Source of the DNA: Frateuria soli
Lineage (GTDB): Bacteria > Pseudomonadota > Gammaproteobacteria > Xanthomonadales > Rhodanobacteraceae
NCBI RefSeq assembly: GCF_021117385.1
Contig: NZ_CP088252.1
Coordinates: forward strand, 2,542,001 to 2,606,000
Reading direction: 5' to 3'
DNA length: 64,000 bases
A program made the position numbers and the translations under genes. Below the pieces are notes generated by a model. The model was not told the origin of the DNA. It worked only from the letters and a program-made list of their open reading frames with translations, and made no database searches. Positions 18,818 through 27,375 of the stretch are shown here, one piece after another (the stretch's first letter is position 1; every line of letters begins with the position of its first letter).

Positions 18818-19782
18818 ATCGCCCGATCCTCTGTTTCGGCGAGGCGCTGATCGATTTCCACGCCGAGGGCGCCGGCGCGAACGGGTTCCCACGGGCGTTC
18901 GTGCCCTTCGCCGGTGGCGCGCCGGCCAACGTGGCGGTAGCGGTGGCGCGCCTGGGCGGTGCGGCCCGCTTCGCCGGGATGCTCGCGCACGATCCGTTCG
19001 GCGACTTCCTGCTCGACAGCCTCCGGCGCGCCGGCGTGGGCGTGGCCGACGTGGCGCGCACCGACGAAGCCAACACCGCGCTGGCGTTCGTCAGCCTGGA
19101 TGCCCGTGGCGAGCGCAGCTTCAATTTCTACCGGCCGCCCTCGGCGGATCTGCTGTTCCGTCCGCAGCATTTCCGCCCGGAAACGTTCGAAGGCGTCGCG
19201 GTCTTCCATGTCTGCTCCAACAGCATGACCGACCCGGACCTGGCCGAAACCACCCGCGAAGGCATGCGCCGCGCGCAGGCCGCCGGCGCGCTGGTGAGCT
19301 TCGACCTCAACCTGCGCCCGGCGCTGTGGCCGCGCGGCTCGAACCCGCGGCCGCTGGTGTGGCCAGCACTGCACCTGGCGGACGTGGTCAAGCTGTGTGC
19401 CGAGGAATTCGCCTGGCTGGCCGAGGACGGCGCACTGCTCAACCGCCTGTGGCGCGGGCGCACGCGGCTGCTGGTGGTCACCGACGGTCCGCGGCCGCTG
19501 CGCTGGTTCCGCCGCGATGCGAGCGGCGAACTGCCCTGCCCGCAGGTCGAGGCGGTCGACACCACCGCCGCGGGCGACGCCTTCGTCGGCGGCCTGCTGT
19601 GCAGGCTCGCGGCGCTGGAGAATGCCGAGGCCTTCGACGCCCTGCTGCACGACGAGGCGGGCCTGCACGGCCTCCTCGCCTTCGCCGCCGCCTGCGGCGC
19701 CCTCACCGTCACCCGCCAGGGCTCGTTCACCGCGATGCCGAGCGCGGCGGAAGTCGACGCCTTCCTGGAATCGAACCGATGA
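18814..19782 (+). CDS. PfkB family sugar kinase (probable fructokinase)
   Basis: ATP-dependent kinase of the ribokinase fold, predicted to make fructose-6-phosphate. 322 residues. N-terminal substrate segment FGEALIDFHAEG and GGAPANVAVAVARLGG. C-terminal PfkB signature DTTAAGDAFVGGLL with the catalytic Asp. Starts inside the permease stop codon (ATGA) and ends in the same arrangement with the isomerase gene, so three proteins are made from one coupled message. Fructose as substrate is inferred from the mannose-isomerase-like neighbour; a mannokinase cannot be excluded. Confidence 0.9.
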   Translation: MNRPILCFGEALIDFHAEGAGANGFPRAFVPFAGGAPANVAVAVARLGGAARFAGMLAHDPFGDFLLDSLRRAGVGVADVARTDEANTALAFVSLDARGERSFNFYRPPSADLLFRPQHFRPETFEGVAVFHVCSNSMTDPDLAETTREGMRRAQAAGALVSFDLNLRPALWPRGSNPRPLVWPALHLADVVKLCAEEFAWLAEDGALLNRLWRGRTRLLVVTDGPRPLRWFRRDASGELPCPQVEAVDTTAAGDAFVGGLLCRLAALENAEAFDALLHDEAGLHGLLAFAAACGALTVTRQGSFTAMPSAAEVDAFLESNR

Positions 19783-20990
19783 CCACCCTGCCCGACTTCC
19801 GCAGCGAAAGCTTCCTGCGCGAGCACATCGCCCGGACCATGGCCTTCTACCACCCGCGCGCGATCGACCCGGCGGGCGGCTTCTTCCACTATTTCAAGGA
19901 CGACGGCACGGTCTACGACCGCAGCCATCGCCACCTGGTCAGCAGCACGCGCTTCGTCTTCAACTACGCACTGGCGGCAATCGAGTTCGAGGATGCCGGG
20001 TATCTCGAGGCCGCGCGCCACGGCCTGCGCTATCTGCGCGAGGTACACCGCAACCCCGCCACCGGCGGCTACGCCTGGACCATCCGCGACGGCCAGCCGG
20101 AGGACCGCACCAGCCACGCCTACGGCGTCGCCTTCGTGCTGCTGGCCTGCGCCAGCGCGCTGCGCGCGGGGCTGGTCGAGGCCGAACCGTGGATGGACGA
20201 AACCTGGGCGTTGCTGGAAAAGCACTACTGGGACGCGGCGGCCGGCCTTTACCGCGACGAGGCCGATGCGAACTGGAACTTCTCGTCCTACCGCGGCCAG
20301 AACGCCAACATGCACTTGTGCGAGGCGATGCTGGCCGCCTACCAGGCCAGCGACGACGTGCGCTACCTCGACCGCGCGCTGTTGCTGGCCGACCACATGA
20401 CCCGCCGCCAGGCAGCCAGGGCCGGCGGCCTGGTGTGGGAACACTACGACGCGAACTGGAACGTCGACTGGGACTACAACCGCGACAACCCGCGCCACCT
20501 GTTCCGGCCCTGGGGCTTCCAGCCCGGCCACCAGACCGAATGGGCCAAGCTGCTGGTGATCCTGGAGTCGCACCTGGCCGAGCGCGGCCGCGAGGAGCGC
20601 TGGCTGCTGCCGACCGCCCGCCACCTGTTCGACACCGCCCTGATGCGCGCCTGGGACCCGAAGCACGGCGGCATCCATTACGGCTTCGCACCGGACGGCA
20701 GCATCTGCGATCCGGACAAGTATTTCTGGGTGCAGGCCGAGTCGCTGGCCGCCGCGGCGCTGCTCCACGCGCGCACCGGCGAGGCGGTGTATGACCTGTG
20801 GTACGAGCGGCTGTGGACGTACGCGTGGGAGCATTTCGTCGACCACGAGCATGGCGCGTGGTACCGCATCCTCACCCAGGACAACCGCAAGTACGACGAC
20901 GAGAAGAGCCCGGCCGGCAAGGTCGACTACCACACCATGGGCGCCTGCCATGAAGTGCTGGCGTTGATCCGCGCCGGCGGCCAACCGTAA
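19779..20990 (+). CDS. AGE family epimerase/isomerase (probable D-mannose isomerase)
   Basis: 403 residues of the N-acylglucosamine 2-epimerase (alpha6/alpha6 barrel) family, which includes mannose isomerases of the YihS/ManI type. Recognisable segments are HLVSSTRFVFNYALA, TSHAYGVAFVLLA, RGQNANMHLCEAMLAAY and WGFQPGHQTEWAKLL, which carry the barrel His and Glu residues of the family. Predicted reaction: mannose to fructose, feeding the kinase upstream. Cytosolic, no signal peptide. Coupled to the kinase by an ATGA overlap and followed 14 bases later by an M1 peptidase gene. Confidence 0.9.
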   Translation: MTTLPDFRSESFLREHIARTMAFYHPRAIDPAGGFFHYFKDDGTVYDRSHRHLVSSTRFVFNYALAAIEFEDAGYLEAARHGLRYLREVHRNPATGGYAWTIRDGQPEDRTSHAYGVAFVLLACASALRAGLVEAEPWMDETWALLEKHYWDAAAGLYRDEADANWNFSSYRGQNANMHLCEAMLAAYQASDDVRYLDRALLLADHMTRRQAARAGGLVWEHYDANWNVDWDYNRDNPRHLFRPWGFQPGHQTEWAKLLVILESHLAERGREERWLLPTARHLFDTALMRAWDPKHGGIHYGFAPDGSICDPDKYFWVQAESLAAAALLHARTGEAVYDLWYERLWTYAWEHFVDHEHGAWYRILTQDNRKYDDEKSPAGKVDYHTMGACHEVLALIRAGGQP

Positions 20991-21004
20991 CCAGGGGACT
21001 TTCG

Positions 21005-22957
21005 ATGAAGGCACTCGCAGCCTGCGCTCTGGCGCTGGCCACCACCCTCGCCGCGGCGGCCGACGCGCCCCGCTACGACCCGCTCCAGACCTTTGCGCCG
21101 TTCAGCTATCCCGACCCGGTCAACGCCTACCGCTCGGCCGACGGCAAGCCCGGCCCGCTGTTCTGGCAGAACCGCGCGGACTACGCGATCGAGGCGACGC
21201 TGGACCCGGCCAGTCGCCTGCTGACCGGCCACGAGACGATCACCTATACCAACCACAGCCCGAGCGCGCTCGACGTGCTCTGGCTGCAGCTCGACCAGAA
21301 CCGCTACAAGCCCGACGCGCGCGGCGCCTTCACCCGTGAATTTCCGACCGAGTTCACCAGCGGTTACAAGATCGCCTCGGTGGAGGTGGAGGACGGCAGC
21401 GGCCACCGCGCGCCGGTGCAGTGGATCGTCTCCGATACCCGCATGCAACTGCGCCTGCCCGAAGCGGTGAAGGCCAACGGTGGCAGCGTGCGCGTGCACA
21501 TCGCCTGGAGTTTCACCGTGCCGGGCGAGTTCGGCGGACGCATGGACGTCAACCAGAGCAAGCACGGCGACATCTTCGAGATGGCGCAGTGGTACCCGCG
21601 CCTGTGCGTCTACGACGACCTGCGCGGCTGGGACACCGCGCCCTACCTCAACAGCGAGTTCTACCTGGAATACGGCGACTTCGACTACCGGATCACCGTG
21701 CCATCGGACATGATCGTCGCCGGCTCCGGCGAGCTGGTGAACCCGCAGGATGTGCTGACCCGCACGCAGATCGAGCGCCTGGACCGGGCCCGGCACAGCG
21801 ACAGCACGGTGATGATCCGCACGCCGGCCGAAGTCACCGATCCGTCCAGCCGCCCGAAGCAGGGCGGCACGCTGACCTGGCACTTCCGCATGCAGAACAC
21901 GCGCGACGTCGCCTTCGGCGCGTCCAGGGCGTTCGTGTGGGACGCCGCGCGGATCAACCTGCCGCACGGCAAGACCGCGCTGGCGATGTCGGTCTATCCG
22001 GTGGAGAGCGCGGGCAATGCCGCCTGGGGCCGCGCCACCGAATACCTCAAGGCCTCCACCGAGTACTTTTCGAAGGAGTGGTTCCCGTATCCCTGGCCGG
22101 TGGCGATCAACGAGGCCGGCACCGCCGGCGGCATGGAGTACCCCGGCATCACCTTCGATTCCAAGCGGGCCAGGGGCAGGAACCTGCACATGGTGATCGC
22201 GCACGAGATCGGGCACAGCTGGTTCCCGATGATCGTCGGCTCCAACGAACGCCGCCACGCTTGGATGGACGAGGGCTTCAACACCTTCATCGACATCGCC
22301 GAACACCAGGCCTTCAACCACGGCGAGTACGGACCCAAGCGCGACGGCGAGTACGCACCCAAGGGCGGCAACCCGGCCGACGAGATCGCTGCCGTGCTGG
22401 CCGATCCGGACGCGCCCGCCCTGCTCAACGGCGCCGACGAGACGAGCGAGACCTATCGGCATCCGATCAGCTACTTCAAGGGCGCTTTCGGCCTGGTATT
22501 GCTGCGCGAACAGATTCTGGGTCCGGAGCGTTTCGACGACGCCTTCCGCAAATACATCGCCACCTGGGCCTACCACCATCCGTCGCCGTCGGACTTCTTC
22601 CGCTTCATGGAAAGCGAGGCGGGCGAGGACCTGGGCTGGTTCTGGCGCGGCTGGTACCAGCACAACTGGCCGTTCGACATGGCGGTGCGCAAGGTCCAGC
22701 CGGTCGACGGCAACTGGGTGCACGGCGCCGCGGTCACCGTGGCGAACCTGGATCCGCTGGTGCTGCCCAACACGCTGCGGCTGACCTACGACGACGGCAG
22801 CACCAGGGACGTGCGCGTGCCGGTGGAGACCTGGCAGCAGCACCGCGAGTACGTGGTGCGGGTGGCCGGGTCGCGCAGGGTGGCGTCGGCGACGCTCGAT
22901 CCGGCGCATAAGCTGCCGGAGGCCGACCGCTCGAACGACACGCTGCGGGTCAGGTAG
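21005..22957 (+). CDS. Secreted M1 family metallopeptidase (aminopeptidase N-like)
   Basis: 650 residues with a Sec signal peptide (MKALAACALALATTLAAAAD). Zinc site HEIGHSW with the third ligand Glu in WMDEGFNTFI, 19 residues after the second His, as in M1 enzymes. The N-terminal beta domain begins with NRADYAIEATLDPASR. The exopeptidase motif GGMEYPG (GAMEN equivalent) is present in variant form. It follows the isomerase by 14 bases with GGGGAC before the ATG, so it seems to be the last gene of the LacI-permease-kinase-isomerase operon. An outside-acting peptidase next to mannosidases would fit degradation of glycopeptides; this is inference. Confidence 0.92.
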   Translation: MKALAACALALATTLAAAADAPRYDPLQTFAPFSYPDPVNAYRSADGKPGPLFWQNRADYAIEATLDPASRLLTGHETITYTNHSPSALDVLWLQLDQNRYKPDARGAFTREFPTEFTSGYKIASVEVEDGSGHRAPVQWIVSDTRMQLRLPEAVKANGGSVRVHIAWSFTVPGEFGGRMDVNQSKHGDIFEMAQWYPRLCVYDDLRGWDTAPYLNSEFYLEYGDFDYRITVPSDMIVAGSGELVNPQDVLTRTQIERLDRARHSDSTVMIRTPAEVTDPSSRPKQGGTLTWHFRMQNTRDVAFGASRAFVWDAARINLPHGKTALAMSVYPVESAGNAAWGRATEYLKASTEYFSKEWFPYPWPVAINEAGTAGGMEYPGITFDSKRARGRNLHMVIAHEIGHSWFPMIVGSNERRHAWMDEGFNTFIDIAEHQAFNHGEYGPKRDGEYAPKGGNPADEIAAVLADPDAPALLNGADETSETYRHPISYFKGAFGLVLLREQILGPERFDDAFRKYIATWAYHHPSPSDFFRFMESEAGEDLGWFWRGWYQHNWPFDMAVRKVQPVDGNWVHGAAVTVANLDPLVLPNTLRLTYDDGSTRDVRVPVETWQQHREYVVRVAGSRRVASATLDPAHKLPEADRSNDTLRVR

Positions 22958-22965
22958 GCAAAGGC

Positions 22966-23150
22966 CTCCCCCTCTCCCAACCCTCTCCCCCGGGCAGGGC
23001 CGGGGGAGAGGGAACAGGTAGGCGTGCGGCGTCTGGCTGCCTCCTTTCGGAGCCGGCTCGGGGAGAGGAGCAGGCAGCTTGCCGCGATGAGCCCCCTCTC
23101 CCCCGGCCCTGCCGGGGGAGAGGGTTGGGGGAGAGGGGGAGGCTCTTCGA
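22966..23150. repeat. Family C long inverted repeat after the M1 peptidase gene
   Basis: CCCCTCTCCCAACCCTCTCC plus CCCGGGCAGGGCCGGGGGAG on the left and CCCCCTCTCCCCCGGCCCTG plus CCGGGGGAGAGGGTTGGGGG on the right are near-perfect inverted copies. It separates the convergent peptidase and LigD-polymerase genes and may end both transcripts. Confidence 0.78.
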
Positions 23151-23164
23151 TACTCCGGCGAAAC

Positions 23165-23190
23165 ACATCGCCCACGAGTGGGGCTCTACA
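23165..23190. repeat. Single REP family A arm overlapping a stop codon
   Basis: ACATCGCCCACGAGTGGGGC plus TCTACA. Read leftward it starts TGTAGAGCCCC, and the TAG in this arm is the stop codon of the LigD-type polymerase gene (23186-23188). Confidence 0.75.
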
Positions 23191-24070
23191 ATTTCGGCAG
23201 CCGCTGCTGAAACCTGGCCATCCCTTCCCAGGGATCGGCTTCCAGCTTCCGCGCCCGCTCCAGCGCCGCCTGCATCCCGAACGCCGCGCCGCCTTCCACC
23301 TTCCCCAGCTCCTCCCACCGCAACGGCATCGCCACCGGCGCCCCCTTGCGCGCCCGCAAGGACCAGCTGCACACGCTGGTCGCCCCGCGCGCGTTGCGCA
23401 GCCAGTCGATGAAGATCTTCCCCTCCCGCCGCGCCTTGCTGGCAGTGGCGATGTAGCGCCCCGGCTCGCGCTCGACCATCGCATCGGCCACCCGTTCGCA
23501 GAAATCCTTCACCGCCTGCCAGCCGGGCCCGCGCCGGAACGGGACCACCACGTGCAGTCCCTTGCCGCCGCTGGTGCGCACGAAGCTCGTCAATTGCATG
23601 TCCCCGAGCAGGTCGCGGATACCGCGCGCGCCCTCCACCACCGCCTCCCACGACACCCCGGGCGCGGGGTCCAGGTCAAGCACGATGCGGTCGGGCGAAT
23701 CGGGCCGGTCCACGCGCGAACCCCAGGGATGGAATTCGATGGTGTTCATCTGGACCAGCTGCAACAGGCCCTTGCGGTCGCGGATGTAGACGTACTCGCC
23801 CTCGCCGCCCTGCTTCTCCTCGAGCGCTACCGGGCGCACGCTGGAGCCGAGCTTGGCCGCGTGGTGCTTCTGGAAGAAGCAGGCGCTGTCGGTGCCGCCC
23901 GGGCAGCGGACCATCGACAGGGGCCGGTTGATCAGCCCGGGAAGAATCCAGTCGGCGACGGCCGCGTAATAGGCGGCCACCTCGCCCTTGGCGATGCCGT
24001 CGTCCGGATAGACCACGCGGGCCGGGTGGGTGATCCGCACGCCGGCGACCTCGATGGGCTTGTCGCTCAC
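23186..24070 (-). CDS. Stand-alone LigD-type polymerase/primase domain protein (NHEJ)
   Basis: Corresponds to only the polymerase domain of the DNA ligase LigD, which adds or fills nucleotides at broken ends held by Ku. 294 residues from GTG 24070 (AAGGG seven bases upstream); GTG 24097 is an alternative. Catalytic Asp pair in IVLDLDPAPGVSW, and family segments TSGGKGLHVVVPF and ITHPARVVYPDDG at the N-terminus. No phosphoesterase or ATP-dependent ligase domain is attached, and none is encoded next door. It lies directly downstream of ku in the same direction (94 bases). The stop codon lies in a REP arm. A full LigD may exist elsewhere. Confidence 0.92.
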   Translation of the reverse strand: MSDKPIEVAGVRITHPARVVYPDDGIAKGEVAAYYAAVADWILPGLINRPLSMVRCPGGTDSACFFQKHHAAKLGSSVRPVALEEKQGGEGEYVYIRDRKGLLQLVQMNTIEFHPWGSRVDRPDSPDRIVLDLDPAPGVSWEAVVEGARGIRDLLGDMQLTSFVRTSGGKGLHVVVPFRRGPGWQAVKDFCERVADAMVEREPGRYIATASKARREGKIFIDWLRNARGATSVCSWSLRARKGAPVAMPLRWEELGKVEGGAAFGMQAALERARKLEADPWEGMARFQQRLPKL

Positions 24071-24164
24071 GTCCGGCCCTTGATCCTGCGGGAGCACCGC
24101 TGGACACGACCGCAGTGCCTCCGGTCGCTCCCGGGGGCGCCGCTGCCAGGGGCGATCGCAGGCC

Positions 24165-25130
24165 TCATCCGGCCTTGCGTCCCTTGCGCGCGCCGGTCGC
24201 CTTCTTCGCCGGGCTCTTGCGCGAGGCCTTCTTCGCCGCGGGCTCGGCCTTCTTGGCGGCCTTCTTCGCCGCCGGCTTCTTCTCCGCCTTCTCCGCTTTC
24301 TCCGGTCCCTCCTTGCCCTTGGCCGGCGTGCGCTGCTTGCCCTCGATGCTCTTCTTGAGCAGCGCCATGAAGTCGACCACGTTGGTGGTGGCGTTGGCGT
24401 GCGCGGGCTCCTCTTCCTCCAGCGTCGTCGTGACGCCCTTGCTCTTGAGCCGCTGCTCGATCACCGCGGTCAGCCGCTCGCGGAACTCGTCCTTGTAGTT
24501 CTCCGGCTCGAACTTGCCGGACATCGACTCGATCAGTTCGCCGGCCATGTCCAGCTCGCGGTCGCTGATGCGGTACTCGGACACCGCCTTGTCCGGCAGC
24601 GCGTACTCGTCGGCATCGACCAGCTCCTGCGGGAAGCGCAGCAGGATCAGCATCAGCGCCTCGTCCTCCGGCATCACCGCGCACAGGTACTCGCGGGTGC
24701 GGATGACCACCCGCGCGATGCCGATCTTGCCGGTGCGCTTGAGCGTCTCGCGCAGCAGCACGTAACCCTTCTCGGCCTTTTTGCCGGGCACCAGGAAGTA
24801 GGGCTTCTCGAAGTACGCCGGGGTGAGCTGGCCGGCATCGATGAAGGTGTCGATCTCGACCGTCTCGTGCGCCTCGGCGGCCGCATTGCGGATGTCCGAC
24901 TCCTCCAGCACCACGTAGCTGCCCTTGGAGTACTCGTATGCCTTGACGATGTCCTTCCAGGGCACCTCTTCGCCCGATTCGGCGTTGACGCGCTCGTAAC
25001 GCACCGGCTGATTGTTGCGCTGGTCGAGCATGCGGAAGTGCAGGTCGACCTTGCGCTCGGCGGTCATCAGGCGGATCGGGACGTTCAGCAGCCCGAACGA
25101 CAGCGTGCCGGTCCAGATGGGGCGAGCCAT
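24165..25130 (-). CDS. ku: Non-homologous end-joining protein Ku
   Basis: Homodimeric ring that binds DNA double-strand ends and recruits LigD-type enzymes. 321 residues. Starts MARPIWTGTLSFGLLNVPI as in bacterial Ku. The core runs to about residue 255 (YFEKPYFLVPGKKAEKGY; RELDMAGELIESMSGKFEPE). The last 60 or so residues are a Lys/Ala-rich tail with KKPAAKKAAKKAEPAAKKAS-type repeats, like histone H1 tails; similar basic extensions occur in other bacterial Ku proteins and bind DNA. Pairs with the polymerase gene downstream. Divergent from the YceI gene. Confidence 0.96.
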   Translation of the reverse strand: MARPIWTGTLSFGLLNVPIRLMTAERKVDLHFRMLDQRNNQPVRYERVNAESGEEVPWKDIVKAYEYSKGSYVVLEESDIRNAAAEAHETVEIDTFIDAGQLTPAYFEKPYFLVPGKKAEKGYVLLRETLKRTGKIGIARVVIRTREYLCAVMPEDEALMLILLRFPQELVDADEYALPDKAVSEYRISDRELDMAGELIESMSGKFEPENYKDEFRERLTAVIEQRLKSKGVTTTLEEEEPAHANATTNVVDFMALLKKSIEGKQRTPAKGKEGPEKAEKAEKKPAAKKAAKKAEPAAKKASRKSPAKKATGARKGRKAG

Positions 25131-25238
25131 GGCTTACCTCCATAAGTGGCGGGTCCGGAGGTTTGACACGCGGGGCGTGCATGAAACGCCAAAGCCCCGC
25201 GCTGGCACCCACGCCGGCGATCGTCCAGACTTGCCCCG

Positions 25239-25856
25239 ATGAGCGCCCTGCCCGCCACCGCCCGCCTGCTTGCCTGCGCCGCCCTGCTGTGGCCGCTGGC
25301 CACCCACGCGGCGGAGCACCGCTACCGCTACGACACGGTGCACAGCCAGGTTCTCTTCAGCGTGAGCCACGATGGCTACTCGCGCCCGTTCGGCCGCCTG
25401 CACATCGCCCGCGGCTGGCTGCGCTTCGACCCGGACGACTGGAGCCGCGCCGCCACGGCGCTGGACATCGACCTGGCCAGCCTGGACATGGGCGATGCCG
25501 ACTGGAACGCCGCGGTGCTCAAGCCCGCCTTGCTCGACGCGGGCAAGGCGCGCTACGCCCACTTCGCCAGCACCTCGGTCGAGCGCAAGGACGACAGCCA
25601 CGGAGTGCTGCACGGGAACCTGACCCTGCGCGGCGTCACCCGCCCGATCGACATCCCGTTTACGTTCAACCGCCAGGCGCGCACCATCTTCGGCCTGCAC
25701 ACCATTGCCGGGTTTTCCGCCAACACCATGCTTGACCGTACCGATTTCGGCATGACCGCCCATCCAGACTCGATCGGCCAGCACGTTTCCGTGTGGCTGG
25801 AGATCGAGGCCATCCGCGAGGAACGCCGCCGGGAGAGCGCCGATGCTGCGCAATGA
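25239..25856 (+). CDS. YceI family protein, exported (first copy)
   Basis: 205 residues with signal peptide (ATARLLACAALLWPLATHA). The lipocalin-like YceI fold is visible in YRYDTVHSQVLFSVSHDGYS, the central VLHGNLTLRGVTRPIDIPF and the end HVSVWLEIEAI. Family members bind polyisoprenoid or other lipids in the periplasm. The last 14 bases overlap the cytochrome b561 gene. With the second YceI gene (26413) it flanks this cytochrome, an arrangement common in proteobacteria whose role is unclear. Confidence 0.9.
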   Translation: MSALPATARLLACAALLWPLATHAAEHRYRYDTVHSQVLFSVSHDGYSRPFGRLHIARGWLRFDPDDWSRAATALDIDLASLDMGDADWNAAVLKPALLDAGKARYAHFASTSVERKDDSHGVLHGNLTLRGVTRPIDIPFTFNRQARTIFGLHTIAGFSANTMLDRTDFGMTAHPDSIGQHVSVWLEIEAIREERRRESADAAQ

Positions 25857-26409
25857 CGAGTGGCGTTGGGGCGCGGTCGCCAAGTTCTTCCACTGGACGA
25901 TCGCGCTGCTGATCCTGGGCAACGGCACGTTCGGCCTGCTGATGGACCTGGCCAGCTCGCCGATGCAGAAGGTCAACTGGATGGCGCTGCACAAGTCGAT
26001 CGGCCTGACCGTGCTGGCGCTATTGGCGCTGCGCGTGCTCTGGCGGGCATTCAACCGCCCGCCGCGCGAACTGCCGGCCCCGCGCTGGCAGCTCTGGGCC
26101 GCGCGCGCGGTCCACGCGGTGCTCTATGTGCTGGTGGCCGCGCTGCCGCTGTCGGGCTGGTGGTTCAACTCGGTGCGTGGCTACCCGCTGCAGTTCTTCA
26201 AGCTGTTCAACCTACCCGCTATCGCGGCGAAGAACCCGGACCTGCGCCACCTCTCGCACGAGGTGCACGAGTACCTGTTCTGGATCCTGCTGCTGGTGCT
26301 CGTCGCCCACGTCGGCGCGGCGCTCAAGCACCATGTGTTCGACAACGACGACGTGCTCCGCCGGATGTGGCCGTTCGCCCGCCTTCGCCGGGAAACCAAA
26401 GGAGATTGA
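25843..26409 (+). CDS. Cytochrome b561 family membrane protein
   Basis: 188 residues with four hydrophobic helices. Haem-ligand histidines are expected in FHWTIALLILGNG (helix 1), ALHKSIGLTVLALLALR (helix 2), and later HAVLYVLVAALPLSGWW and HEVHEYLFWILLLVLVAHVG. Diheme b561 proteins of the CybB type oxidise quinol and were described as superoxide:ubiquinone oxidoreductases. Overlaps the upstream YceI gene by 14 bases and lies three bases before the second YceI gene, so all three form one operon. Confidence 0.92.
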   Translation: MLRNDEWRWGAVAKFFHWTIALLILGNGTFGLLMDLASSPMQKVNWMALHKSIGLTVLALLALRVLWRAFNRPPRELPAPRWQLWAARAVHAVLYVLVAALPLSGWWFNSVRGYPLQFFKLFNLPAIAAKNPDLRHLSHEVHEYLFWILLLVLVAHVGAALKHHVFDNDDVLRRMWPFARLRRETKGD

Positions 26410-26412
26410 CGC

Positions 26413-26979
26413 ATGATCCGACCGGCCCCTGGACGCCTGACTTCGCTGCTGCTGTGCCTCGCCCTGCCGATGGCCGCCTCGGCGACCGATTACCGTGTGC
26501 TGCAGGACCAGAGCACGCTCGGCTTCAGCGCAACCTTCCAGGGTGCGCCGTTCCAGGGCAGCTTCACGCAGTGGCACGCGGCAATCCGCTTCGACCCGGC
26601 GCACCTGGCGGACTCGAGGTTCGACGTGACGGTCGACACCACCAGCGCCAACACCGGCGATGCCGACCGCGATGGCGCGCTGCCCGGCGCGGATTTCTTC
26701 AACGCGACCAGGTACCCGCAAGCGCGCTACACGGCGACCGAGTTCGTCCAGGCCGGCACCCACGCGATCGCGCGCGGCACGCTGACCCTGCGCGGCGAGA
26801 GCCATCCGCTGAACCTCACGGTGACTTACACCCCGCAACCGGACGGCACCGCGCTGATGGACGTCAGCGGCACGCTCAAGCGTCTGGACTACGGCGTCGG
26901 CGGTGGCGAATACGCCGACACGTCGGTGATCGGCAACGACGTGACGGTAAAGGCGCACCTGGTACTCGCCCCGAAGTAG
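26413..26979 (+). CDS. YceI family protein, exported (second copy)
   Basis: 188 residues with a signal peptide (LTSLLLCLALPMAASA). YceI features: YRVLQDQSTLGFSATFQGAP, FNATRYPQARYTATEF, ARGTLTLRGESHPLNLTVTY and a C-terminal VKAHLVLAPK. Third gene of the YceI-b561-YceI operon. The two YceI proteins are only distantly alike, so this is probably old duplication or independent recruitment. Confidence 0.9.
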   Translation: MIRPAPGRLTSLLLCLALPMAASATDYRVLQDQSTLGFSATFQGAPFQGSFTQWHAAIRFDPAHLADSRFDVTVDTTSANTGDADRDGALPGADFFNATRYPQARYTATEFVQAGTHAIARGTLTLRGESHPLNLTVTYTPQPDGTALMDVSGTLKRLDYGVGGGEYADTSVIGNDVTVKAHLVLAPK

Positions 26980-27069
26980 CGTTCCGGACGCTCCCATCCG
27001 GGTATCGGCACTTCGATCCTTCCTCCGTTCCACGGCGGAAGGCCCGCCCGCAGGACGGCCGGGCGTGCC

Positions 27070-27300
27070 TCAGCCCGCCACGAATCCCCGCACGGCCCCC
27101 GCATCGAACGGCCAATCCAGCTCGCGCCCGTCCCTTGCATCGCGCAGCACGGGCACCCGCGTGCCGTAGCGCGCCTCCAGTGCCTCGTCGTCATCCACCC
27201 ACACGCTGTCGAACTCCGGTGCCCGCGCATGCGCGAGCACGGCGAGCGCCTGGTCGCACAGGTGGCAGTAGTCGCGCTGGTAGAGAACGAAGTCGGCCAT
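27070..27300 (-). CDS. Glutaredoxin-like (DUF836) small thiol protein
   Basis: 76 residues. [20 protein letters not shown] carries a CxxC pair (CHLC) at residues 12-15, and [19 protein letters not shown] contains the cis-Pro of the thioredoxin fold. This is the DUF836/glutaredoxin-like family found widely in Xanthomonadales. Divergent from the serine dehydratase gene (75 bases between starts). A longer in-frame reading upstream belongs to the antisense of that gene and is ignored. Confidence 0.87.
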   Translation of the reverse strand: MADFVLYQRDYCHLCDQALAVLAHARAPEFDSVWVDDDEALEARYGTRVPVLRDARDGRELDWPFDAGAVRGFVAG

Positions 27301-27338
27301 GCGGCGGCGAATGGACTGCCAAACGTAAGGGGTGTGCG

Positions 27339-27344
27339 TAGAAT
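27339..27344 (+). promoter_or_regulatory. Possible -10 box of the serine dehydratase gene
   Basis: TAGAAT, 31 bases before the start codon. A good -35 box at the right distance is not seen. Confidence 0.35.
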
Positions 27345-27375
27345 AACGGTTTGTCCTTGCCCACGCAGTGCATCC

